From assembly GCA_945883745.1 (NCBI GenBank), contig CAMCYH010000006.1, forward strand, positions 1 to 49,388: a stretch of 49,388 nucleotides of DNA, in the 5' to 3' direction. Shown here one piece after another: positions 8,639 to 15,813 of the stretch; position 1 is the stretch's first letter, and each line of letters begins with the position of its first letter. This stretch comes from Candidatus Kuenenia stuttgartensis. GTDB taxonomy: Bacteria > Planctomycetota > Planctomycetia > Pirellulales > UBA1268. The position numbers and the translations under genes were made by a program. The notes below the pieces were generated by a model, which worked only from the letters and a program-made list of their open reading frames with translations, searched no databases and had not been told where the DNA came from.

Positions 8639-9179
8639 TCACAGCCTTTACGGCCGCCGACAATTCACCGAACGTGCGATGGTATTCGGCCACCACGAAG
8701 AGCGGGTCGTATCCGAAGCCGCCCCCACCAGCGGCCTCCGCCGAGATGAAACCGCTGCATGTTCCGGACGCTGTCGCCACCACGGTGCCCGACGGGTCGG
8801 CGAGCGCGGCATGGCAGGCATAGTGGGCTGCCCGCCGTGAGCCTGTGATGCCGTCGAGCTTTTGCAGCAGCAGGGCGTTGTTGGCCGAGTCGGTGGCACC
8901 GGGGCCGGAAAACCTGGCGGAATAGATCCCCGGTGTTCCACCCAGCACCGGCACGACCAGCCCGCTATCCTCTGCGAGCACCCAGCCGCCAAGCGCCTGT
9001 GCCTGGAGCGTGGCCTTGAGCACTGCATTGTCGGCGAAGGTCTGGCCGGTCTCCTCAACCGCGACGGCTTCGGCCAGCCCTGCGAGCGATCGGCAGCTGA
9101 TTCCATGAGGCGCGAGGAGTTCAACGAGTTCGCGGAGCTTGCCCGCATTGGTCGTGCCAAGAATCAGCGTGTGCGACAT
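8577..9179 (-). CDS. rdgB: dITP/XTP pyrophosphatase (HAM1/RdgB)
   Basis: 200 residues, full length for the family. It hydrolyses non-canonical purine triphosphates (dITP, XTP) to monophosphates and so keeps them out of DNA. Motifs: TNAGKLREL at the N-terminus, AEDSGLVVPVLGG, the substrate-recognition GGFGYDPLF and the C-terminal SHRARAM. It lies 3 nt downstream of the preceding gene on the same strand, so the two are probably co-transcribed. The 3' end overlaps the convergent glycosyltransferase gene by 62 bp. Confidence 0.93.
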   Translation of the reverse strand: MSHTLILGTTNAGKLRELVELLAPHGISCRSLAGLAEAVAVEETGQTFADNAVLKATLQAQALGGWVLAEDSGLVVPVLGGTPGIYSARFSGPGATDSANNALLLQKLDGITGSRRAAHYACHAALADPSGTVVATASGTCSGFISAEAAGGGGFGYDPLFVVAEYHRTFGELSAAVKAVISHRARAMRGMLPAILRHLG

Positions 9180-9182
9180 GCT

Positions 9183-10289
9183 CTAGCGCCAGTTGGCCGG
9201 GGCACGGGGCACGTCGATCGGGCGGGGCTGCACGTCGAGGAGGATCCCGGCGATCTGCCGAGGCATGATCTGCCCCATGGCAAGCTTGGCCGGATCAGGT
9301 CCCAGGCCGGCTACGATGCGGGCGATTTCAGGATGGGGACCAACTATTCCACCGGCCTGCTGAAGCCGCACCTGATCGAGGCTCCCCACACAGACAATGC
9401 TCGATTCCCGGTCGTGGTATTCCCAGGCCTGCCAGCCCTGTTTCCGCAGCGCGACCGTAAGCGTGTGCGCCTGCTCAGCCGCCGCGATGAGCCGGCTTTC
9501 GAGCGGTAGTTCCTTGCCGCCGCTGGAGATTGCCTTCTGATCGAACGTGCCCGATCCGGTGAATGTCGCCACCCGCACCGAGTAGCGGCCCGGGCAGTCG
9601 AGCAGGCTATGCGTGACATCGGCATTCATCTTGAGCACGAATTCGTCGGTCTGCTGGCGGGTGAAATAGTCTTCGGGTAGCAGCGGATTGGGCGTGACAA
9701 ACGCCATGTGCATCGGCCCCTTGGCCGCCTTGCGATCGAGCCCGATCATCTTGCGGAAGTCGGCAAACGACTGGCTTTTTCCACTTTCACCAGTCAGAGC
9801 GGCGGGATGGAGTGATTTGATCGTGGCCAGCACCTTCTGGCCCCGCGGATCATCAAACGAGGCGAAGTCGCCCACCAGCACGGCCACCTCGATCACTTCT
9901 TCAGCCTTGGCGTACCGCATCTTTTTCGGTGTGCCGTCGGGGTTGAGGCCCAGCCCCTGCTCCTCGCCTGTGTAGTCGAAGGCCTTCTCGTGGGTGTAGG
10001 CGGTGAGTTTGTGGCTGCGGCGAAGTTCCTGGGCCAGTCGTCGGGCATCGTCGCGGGCGCCGGCGCCACGAAATGTGGTGGCCATCACGAGCCAGGGGCC
10101 GTCCTTCTCCGCCAAGGGAAACATTGCCTGCGGATCGATCGACTCGGCAGTGAACCAAGTCGTTGGAAGCCAGCCTGATTGGGCTTGGGCCGATACGGGC
10201 ACCAGAGCTGCCAGGAGCCCGAAGGCAAAAAGTGCTCGGCCATGAGTCCACGACGACAAACGCGGTCGAAAATTCCGGTCGCTCGCCAT
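9183..10289 (-). CDS. Exported protein of unknown function
   Basis: 368 residues from the ATG at 10289. The N-terminus has a signal peptide ending near PVSAQAQSG. The mature protein contains segments resembling tandem alpha/beta units: LVMATTFRGAGARDDARRLA and YSVRVATFTGSGTF with EQAHTLTVALRKQGWQAWEY. These look like SPOR-type or sporulation-related repeat units, but I cannot confirm the family. It sits 3 nt upstream of rdgB. A longer upstream extension in the same frame has no start-site support and was not used. Confidence 0.6.
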   Translation of the reverse strand: MASDRNFRPRLSSWTHGRALFAFGLLAALVPVSAQAQSGWLPTTWFTAESIDPQAMFPLAEKDGPWLVMATTFRGAGARDDARRLAQELRRSHKLTAYTHEKAFDYTGEEQGLGLNPDGTPKKMRYAKAEEVIEVAVLVGDFASFDDPRGQKVLATIKSLHPAALTGESGKSQSFADFRKMIGLDRKAAKGPMHMAFVTPNPLLPEDYFTRQQTDEFVLKMNADVTHSLLDCPGRYSVRVATFTGSGTFDQKAISSGGKELPLESRLIAAAEQAHTLTVALRKQGWQAWEYHDRESSIVCVGSLDQVRLQQAGGIVGPHPEIARIVAGLGPDPAKLAMGQIMPRQIAGILLDVQPRPIDVPRAPANWR

Positions 10290-10396
10290 GCTGTCGGTCG
10301 CTCCAGGTCGGGGGTGCTGGCTCGGAACGGTATCAGTCTGGTCGATGTCGTGCCATATCGATTGCCCGCTTGGGAAGAGGGCCGGAATGAGGCAAG

Positions 10397-10834
10397 ATGG
10401 GTGGCATGAGATACTTTCCCCGGCCGCCCAGGCGAACGCTTGTGGCATTCCTCGTGGCCTCCTGGTTGGCGGTGATCATCACTCCGCCGGCCGTGCTTCT
10501 GCAGGTGCGGTCCCGTTGGCTCGAGGCGCTTGACCGCCCCGCTGCACAGGCCGATTGGGACGCGTTTCGCCGCGACATGCGGTCTCAGTCTGGTCGCGAT
10601 GCTCCGGTCACCGGGCCAGTGCAGCGGAAGGTGCCGCGGAGCGTGGAGCCGCCGCTGAAGGTGTGGCTGCGGGATCACGTCGGCCTGGCGATCGCCGCAT
10701 GGGTGCTCTTCGGCACCGTGCTCTTCGGATTCTCGGCGGCCGTTGTGGTGGGCCTATTTGCCGAGAATGAGTCTCGCGGTGACCGCGACACCGAAAAACA
10801 TCAGAATCGCGATGCCGACGACGCCCAGCAGTGA
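10397..10834 (+). CDS. Small membrane protein with two transmembrane segments
   Basis: 145 residues. TM1 is around residues 14-34 (LVAFLVASWLAVIITPPAVL) and TM2 around 100-122 (LAIAAWVLFGTVLFGFSAAV). Between them is a soluble loop of about 65 residues, so both ends probably lie in the cytoplasm. The hydrophilic tail has many Asp, Arg and Glu residues. Two in-frame ATGs (10397, 10406) are possible; the first has GAGG just upstream. It is divergent from the preceding exported-protein gene. The family is not recognised. Confidence 0.6.
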   Translation: MGGMRYFPRPPRRTLVAFLVASWLAVIITPPAVLLQVRSRWLEALDRPAAQADWDAFRRDMRSQSGRDAPVTGPVQRKVPRSVEPPLKVWLRDHVGLAIAAWVLFGTVLFGFSAAVVVGLFAENESRGDRDTEKHQNRDADDAQQ

Positions 10835-10979
10835 GAACACGGTACGACACTTTCACGAGGAGGTTTCAAAAACTGACGACGCCGGCACGATCGTAAAGGG
10901 CGTCGTCCTCGCGAACAATATCGCAACCCGGGCCCAAGCGGCGAGTCGCCGCCACTTCCGCGGCGGCCAGCGGGAACGC

Positions 10980-11615
10980 CTACGAGCCCCTGCGAAAAAT
11001 GTCTTCCGGCACGATGTGTCGGGCGGTCCGCCCGACCTCGTCAAGCGTGCGCCGCTGGCCGACCGTATGCCAAGGGGTCACGTCTTCGAGCTCTGGCATG
11101 ATCTCGAGGATCTGATCGACGAGCATCGACACGATTCGCCCTACTGGTGTGCCACTGGTCCGTTCGCGGATCGCCGCAGCCGTCTTCATGAGCTTCACCA
11201 TCCGCGATCGCTCCAGCACTGGTCCCGACAGCTGGCCGTCTCCCTCCTCGAGGAGTTCGGCCATCGGCACTTCCAACACCTCTTGCCAGCGCTGGAGGTC
11301 GGAGAGCCGCAGGTCGTAATCGGGCTGCTCCTGCCGGCGGATGGTAGCCAGCTCGACGCCGAGCCGTCTCGCGACATTGCGCAGCGTCACGCCCTGACGC
11401 TGCCGTACGATCGCGATGCGATGCAGCCGCCGGCCCGATCGCGAGGTCTGACGAGCCTGTCCCTCGGCACGGGGCTGAGGACGGGACTGGGCCAGGCAGT
11501 CGGCCTCCGCGCGAACCGGCTCTGAGTGGCCCGAATCGGCGACGGCAAACGGATCGAGACAGGTGCCGTCGTCGAAATCATCACGATAGGTTCGTGGGCG
11601 GTCGACCGTTGCCAT
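10980..11615 (-). CDS. Helix-turn-helix (Cro/CI-like) DNA-binding protein
   Basis: 211 residues from the ATG at 11615, with GGAGG 9 nt upstream. A helix-turn-helix lies around residues 75-110 (GVTLRNVARRLGVELATIRR, then LQRWQEVLEVP), as in XRE-type proteins. The C-terminal half is helical (RSRMVKLMKTAAAIRERTSG, then ILEIMPELEDV). The N-terminal 60 residues are polar and probably disordered. It is likely a transcription regulator; the target is unknown. A structured repeat (11749-11883) lies in the intergenic region between this gene and the divergent ygfZ. Confidence 0.7.
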   Translation of the reverse strand: MATVDRPRTYRDDFDDGTCLDPFAVADSGHSEPVRAEADCLAQSRPQPRAEGQARQTSRSGRRLHRIAIVRQRQGVTLRNVARRLGVELATIRRQEQPDYDLRLSDLQRWQEVLEVPMAELLEEGDGQLSGPVLERSRMVKLMKTAAAIRERTSGTPVGRIVSMLVDQILEIMPELEDVTPWHTVGQRRTLDEVGRTARHIVPEDIFRRGS

Positions 11616-11748
11616 GAGAGAGGCCTCCGTTTCTGCTGCTGCCGCGGGTGCAAAAGTCGCGGTGAGATGAATACGCAGGCCGGCGGGCAAGCGTTCGCGC
11701 GGTAGAAAAAAATGTTTGGCGGCGGGTTTCCGGGCCACTGGTGGGGGT

Positions 11749-11883
11749 GAGGGGTTGCCTGTGCCACGAAGCCGGCGTAGCTGGCAAGCGCAGGCATGGA
11801 TGCCGAAGCGCAGCCAGGTCCGAGTGAGCGGAGGCCAGGATGGCTGTAGCGAACGTCCGGCGATGTCGCACGGGCAACCCCTC
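11749..11883 (+). repeat. Structured intergenic repeat, copy 1
   Basis: 135 nt between the divergent HTH and ygfZ genes. The outer arms at 11749-11764 and 11868-11883 form a 16-bp stem with one G-U pair (GAGGGGTTGCCTGTGC against GCACGGGCAACCCCTC). Inside are a GGCAT-GG-ATGCC hairpin, a GCCA-GGA-TGGC hairpin and the shared core AACGTCCGGCGA just before the right arm. The core and much of the interior match the copies at 29379-29519 and 29547-29686, but the terminal arms do not. Its right end lies 79 nt upstream of the ygfZ start. It is probably an RNA element; see findings. Confidence 0.7.
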
Positions 11884-11962
11884 GCTGAGTCGCACGGTGG
11901 GTCTGATCCTCGAAACCTCGAACTGTCTTTTCAGATACCTCCCCGCGGATGACACTGGTGGG

Positions 11963-12937
11963 ATGAGTACATCACTTGCTGGATACGAGACCTGGCGGGA
12001 GCGGGCTGCGTGGACTGATCTCGGACGCCGCGCGACGGTGCGGGCGCGGGGGCCCGATGCGGTGCGGTTTCTCGAGAACTTCACGACTGCGGCTGTCGGT
12101 TCGCTGACAGTCGGCGCGGGCACCGAAACGTTTTTCACCGATTCACGCGGCTGGGTGATCGCGCTCGCGATGGTGCTGCGGGTCGATGAGGGGCTCGTGA
12201 TCGAGGCGGCGGCCGGGCTGGGGAGCCGGCTTCAGGTGCATCTCGAGCACTATCACATCCGCGAGCAGGTGGAACTCGTCGATGCGTCGGCAGACGTCGC
12301 CAGCCTTCTTGTCGCCGGCCCTGCAGCCGCCGCTTGGCTGGCGGAGCACGGACGGGCCGAGGGCCACGGGGCAGCGGCTCGTGTGCCGGAGCGGCTCTTT
12401 GATCATGCTGAATGCAGTCTGGGAGGGATCGCCGTGCGGCTGGTGCACACCGATTGGTGGGGCGAGCATGGCTATCTCGTGCGACTCGCCGCAGCGGATC
12501 ATGAAGCATTGCTTGCCTGGATGAGGGAGTCGGGCCTGCCCGAGGCGGATGCCGCCACCGTGGAAGCTGCGCGAATAGAACGCGGCACGCCCTCTCCCGC
12601 CGACATGCCAGAGAAGACGTTGCCACAGGAGCTTGGCCGAGACACCCAGGCGATCTCGTTCACCAAGGGCTGCTACCTGGGGCAGGAGACGGTGGCTCGA
12701 CTCGACGCCCTCGGGCATGTGAATCGACGCCTCGTCCTCGTGGCGGTCGAGGGTGAGCTGCCAGCAGCCGCTGAGGCGATGGCAGACGGTACCGGCGTTG
12801 GCATGCTGACGAGCCGTTGCCGCTCGCCACGGATGGAATGCAGCCTGGGGCTTGGGATCCTGTCGACGAAGGCGGTCACCGCGGCCACTCTGACCGTGGC
12901 CGGAACGTCAGCGCGAATCGTGGAGCTGTCGAGATGA
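11963..12937 (+). CDS. ygfZ: Folate-binding protein YgfZ (GcvT-like)
   Basis: 324 residues from ATG 11963. YgfZ is a tetrahydrofolate-dependent GcvT paralogue that helps build or repair iron-sulfur proteins. The diagnostic K-G-C-Y-x-G-Q-E motif is at about residues 235-242 (KGCYLGQE), inside a longer GcvT-like fold that begins with RAAWTDLGRRATVRARGPDA. The glycine-cleavage complex genes are not nearby, which also favours YgfZ over GcvT. The end overlaps the NUDIX gene by an ATGA, so the two are translationally coupled. Confidence 0.88.
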   Translation: MSTSLAGYETWRERAAWTDLGRRATVRARGPDAVRFLENFTTAAVGSLTVGAGTETFFTDSRGWVIALAMVLRVDEGLVIEAAAGLGSRLQVHLEHYHIREQVELVDASADVASLLVAGPAAAAWLAEHGRAEGHGAAARVPERLFDHAECSLGGIAVRLVHTDWWGEHGYLVRLAAADHEALLAWMRESGLPEADAATVEAARIERGTPSPADMPEKTLPQELGRDTQAISFTKGCYLGQETVARLDALGHVNRRLVLVAVEGELPAAAEAMADGTGVGMLTSRCRSPRMECSLGLGILSTKAVTAATLTVAGTSARIVELSR

Positions 12938-13503
12938 AGAATGAAGCGAAGGTGGGCGAATCGAGCGCGGAGACTATTCTCCTCGAGACCAAGCGGTTCA
13001 CCGTGGTGCGGATGGCCGAGCCCTGTACCGACGGCTCGATCCGGCAGCGCGAGGTGGCGATCCATCCCGGCTGTGTGGTGATCGTGCCGCTGGTGTCGGC
13101 CGATGAAGTCTGCCTCATCGACGTGGTGCGGATAGCCGTCGGGGAAACGCTCGTAGAGCTGCCAGCCGGCACGCTCGACCGCGTCGAATCACTGGCTGAT
13201 GCGGCTGCCCGTGAACTGGCCGAGGAGACGGGCTACCGCGCCGGGAAGATTGCGCGGGCCGCTGAATTCTGGATGTCGCCAGGCATTCTTCGGGAGCGGA
13301 TGCACGTGTTCGTGGCCGAGGATCTCACGCCTGGGCCGCAGGCACTCGAGCCGGGTGAGCGGATCACGAACCGGATCGTCTCCTGGGAGGAAGCGGTGGC
13401 GATGTGTCTCGACGGACGGATCCAAGACGCCAAAACGGTAGCGGCGCTGCTGCTGGTCAACCGACGCCGTCAGCTGGAGCAGGGGGCAGCGGGGCGGCCG
13501 TGA
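12934..13503 (+). CDS. NUDIX hydrolase, ADP-ribose pyrophosphatase-like
   Basis: 189 residues. The NUDIX box G-x5-E-x7-REL-x-EE-x-G is complete in AGTLDRVESLADAAARELAE followed by ETGYRAG. The VELPAGTLD strand just before it is typical of ADP-ribose/ADP-sugar pyrophosphatases, which give AMP plus a sugar phosphate. The start ATG overlaps the ygfZ stop (ATGA), so the pair is probably one operon. The 3' end overlaps the convergent flippase-like gene by 47 bp. Substrate assignment within the family is inference. Confidence 0.85.
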   Translation: MKNEAKVGESSAETILLETKRFTVVRMAEPCTDGSIRQREVAIHPGCVVIVPLVSADEVCLIDVVRIAVGETLVELPAGTLDRVESLADAAARELAEETGYRAGKIARAAEFWMSPGILRERMHVFVAEDLTPGPQALEPGERITNRIVSWEEAVAMCLDGRIQDAKTVAALLLVNRRRQLEQGAAGRP

Positions 13504-14479
13504 CCGGGTGGCGATCAAGCAGGAACAAGAGGCCGCCGATCAGCCCGCTGATGATCGTCGCCAAAAACCACAACAACGCGATTGCCACCGCCTGCTCGTT
13601 TCCCACGCCCTGAGGCGCCAGGAGCATCGCCATGCCTCCCTCGCGAACGCCCACGCCGTTGATGCTGATCGGCACCACCATCGCCAGCATCACCAACGGC
13701 ACCACGACGCACCAGACCGACAGCGGCAGCACCACTCCCAGCCCGCGGGCGATCAATGACACGCCCATCGCGTTGCCCAATTGGATGACCAGGCTCCAGG
13801 CCACGGCCGTTGAGAGCAACTGAGGACGCATCTGATAGGGAAGCAATTGGCCGATGAACGCGCGGGCCGGGTGAGGCGAAGGGATGAGGGTGAGCAGACG
13901 ATCAAGGGAGCTGACCACGAGCCAGAAGCCCCCGAGCGCCACCGCCAGCAGGCCGGCTCCGACGGCCAGCGTGCCCCACCGGTCAAGCGACCACTCGACC
14001 GACAGCACCGCCGCTCCAGCGAGCACCCCCAGCCCCGCCAGGCCAGTAAGACGATCAGCCAGTACCGTGCAGCCGGCCAGCAGCCGACGCGGGGTCGAGT
14101 CTGCAAGCCGATAGGCCTTGATCACATCGCCACCGATCGACGACGGCAGGCAAAGGCTGAAGAACATTCCCTCGAAGAACCGCCAGACAAACAGGCCGGG
14201 GGGAAAAGAAAAGCCGACCGGACGCGCCAGCGACGACCAGCGGAGTCCGGCGATGACCTGGGCGGTGATCGCCACGGCGACGCCCGTGGCCCACCACTTC
14301 CAATCCACCGTCTTCATGACCCGCAAGAACGAGTCGCGATCGATCCCGCGGAGGACGATCCCCATGAGCACGAGCGTCATGCCCAGCCTCAGCGCCGTTC
14401 CGGCCCAGCCGGGAAGCCTGCGGCGAGCGGGGGCGGATGGCGTCGGATCGGCGGAGAAGACAGGCATGATGGAATCCAT
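13457..14479 (-). CDS. YbhN/UPF0104 (LPG-synthase TM region) family membrane protein
   Basis: 340 residues with about eight hydrophobic segments, for example LRLGMTLVLMGIVLRGI, WWATGVAVAITAQVI, LAGLGVLAGAAVLSV and ALLWFLATIISGLIGGLLFL. Family signatures are the arginine in LRWSSLARPVG, the LPSSIGGDVIKAYRL segment and the late PISINGVGVREGGMA. Related proteins are putative lipid or polyprenyl-phosphate flippases. It faces the exosortase/glycan genes across a short divergent gap, so a role in envelope glycan traffic is plausible but not shown. The last 47 bp overlap the NUDIX gene. Confidence 0.82.
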   Translation of the reverse strand: MDSIMPVFSADPTPSAPARRRLPGWAGTALRLGMTLVLMGIVLRGIDRDSFLRVMKTVDWKWWATGVAVAITAQVIAGLRWSSLARPVGFSFPPGLFVWRFFEGMFFSLCLPSSIGGDVIKAYRLADSTPRRLLAGCTVLADRLTGLAGLGVLAGAAVLSVEWSLDRWGTLAVGAGLLAVALGGFWLVVSSLDRLLTLIPSPHPARAFIGQLLPYQMRPQLLSTAVAWSLVIQLGNAMGVSLIARGLGVVLPLSVWCVVVPLVMLAMVVPISINGVGVREGGMAMLLAPQGVGNEQAVAIALLWFLATIISGLIGGLLFLLDRHPVTAAPLPPAPADGVG

Positions 14480-14538
14480 TTCGACCAGCCTTTACCCTAC
14501 CGGATCGATCCCGTTCGCTCCCAGCCGAGTTGTCGCCC

Positions 14539-14856
14539 ATGCGTTTGGAATGGTTCGAAGGCCCGCTTCTGATCGGCTTTGCCTTCATTGTCGGATCCGT
14601 GCTGGGAAGCTTCCTCAATGTCGTCCTCTACCGCGGTCCGCGTGGGGAATCGGTCGTTTTTGGCGGCTCCCGCTGCCCGCACTGCCATGCCCCGATCCGT
14701 CCCCGGGACAACATTCCGATTCTCGGTTGGCTTGTTTTACGGGGCCGCTGCCGGGATTGTCGGGCGGCGATTTCACCGCAATATCCGCTCGTGGAAGCTG
14801 CCTGTGGCCTTGCCGCTGCCGGCCTTGTGGCCGCCGTGATTGCCTGGCTCGTATGA
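14539..14856 (+). CDS. Stand-alone prepilin-peptidase N-terminal domain (DiS_P_DiS)
   Basis: 105 residues from the ATG at 14539; a TTG at 14530 is an alternative. It has an N-terminal TM (LIGFAFIVGSVLGSFLNVVL), then the CPHC and CRDC zinc-binding cysteine pairs, then the DNIPILGWL loop and a second TM. This is the N-terminal domain of type IV prepilin peptidases (PF06750). In a full enzyme the aspartyl protease/methylase core follows; here the frame stops after the domain and no A24 core is nearby. It may be a remnant or a dedicated domain. It is 45 bp upstream of the exosortase and on the same strand. Confidence 0.75.
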   Translation: MRLEWFEGPLLIGFAFIVGSVLGSFLNVVLYRGPRGESVVFGGSRCPHCHAPIRPRDNIPILGWLVLRGRCRDCRAAISPQYPLVEAACGLAAAGLVAAVIAWLV

Positions 14857-14901
14857 TTCCCGGCAGCAGGGACGCTGGCATCCTTCACGGAGCCGGCTTC
14901 C

Positions 14902-15813
14902 ATGATTTCCACCACAGCACCGCAACAGGCTCCGCCTTCGTTCGCATGGTGGGCCACGGTGGGTCTGCTGATCGGTCTGCTTGTTCATGGCTACGGGCCT
15001 GGTTTGCTCGTCGCCGCCGGCACCTGGCGCAGTCCGCAGTATTCCCATGGCTGGCTTGTGCCAGTGTTTGCAATCGCGGTACTGGCATGGCGACGAACGA
15101 GCGTGCCACCGGTCACGACGCCTGAGCAGCTGGCGGGACTCGCCACCATCGCGACCAGCCTCATGGTACGGCTTGTTGCGTCGTGGTATCGCATCGTCAC
15201 GATCGACATGTACACGCTCGTGCCAGCGCTGCTCGGCGTGGTGCTCTTGGCGGGCGGTGTTCGCATGCTCCGATGGGCGGGGCCGCCGGTGGCGTTTCTG
15301 ATCTTCATGTACCCCCTTCCGGATGAGGCGACCCGCTACCTGCTTGGGCCCCTCCAGACGCTCGCCACGATCACCAGCACCTATCTTCTCCAGACACTTG
15401 GCTTCGAGGCCTTTCGAGAGGGCAACCAGATCGTGCTCGGTGATTCACGTCTCGGAGTGGTCGACGCCTGCAGCGGCCTGCGGATGCTCACGATCTTCGT
15501 GGCCATGACCGTGGGCTGGGTGCTCATCGATCGCACTGTCTGGTGGGAACGGATCGTGATCGTCGCCAGTGCCGTGCCAATCGCGCTGGTTGTCAACGTC
15601 GTACGGATCACGGTGACGGGCATGGTAGTCACCGTCGATGAGCAGCTCGCGGAGCGTGTGTTTCACGACTGGGCCGGCTACGTGATGATGCCACTTGCCG
15701 TCGCACTGCTGGTCGTCGTGCGGCGGCTGCTGGGGGCGGTGGTGATCGAGGAGATGCCATTACCAGTGCCGGTGATCGACGTGCGGGGCCGCCGATCGGC
15801 GGGCAGCCCATGA
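14902..15813 (+). CDS. Exosortase/archaeosortase family transpeptidase
   Basis: 303 residues, integral membrane with about eight TM segments. Exosortases cut C-terminal sorting signals of exported proteins and pass them to the envelope. The catalytic triad is visible: Cys190 in DACSGLR, Arg235 in NVVRI and His255 in FHDWAGY. The order and spacing fit the family. The gene overlaps the GumC-like gene by an ATGA, and EpsI follows, so this is a typical exosortase plus EPS locus. No PEP-CTERM-like tail was noticed in any other protein here, so the targets must be elsewhere. Confidence 0.9.
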   Translation: MISTTAPQQAPPSFAWWATVGLLIGLLVHGYGPGLLVAAGTWRSPQYSHGWLVPVFAIAVLAWRRTSVPPVTTPEQLAGLATIATSLMVRLVASWYRIVTIDMYTLVPALLGVVLLAGGVRMLRWAGPPVAFLIFMYPLPDEATRYLLGPLQTLATITSTYLLQTLGFEAFREGNQIVLGDSRLGVVDACSGLRMLTIFVAMTVGWVLIDRTVWWERIVIVASAVPIALVVNVVRITVTGMVVTVDEQLAERVFHDWAGYVMMPLAVALLVVVRRLLGAVVIEEMPLPVPVIDVRGRRSAGSP

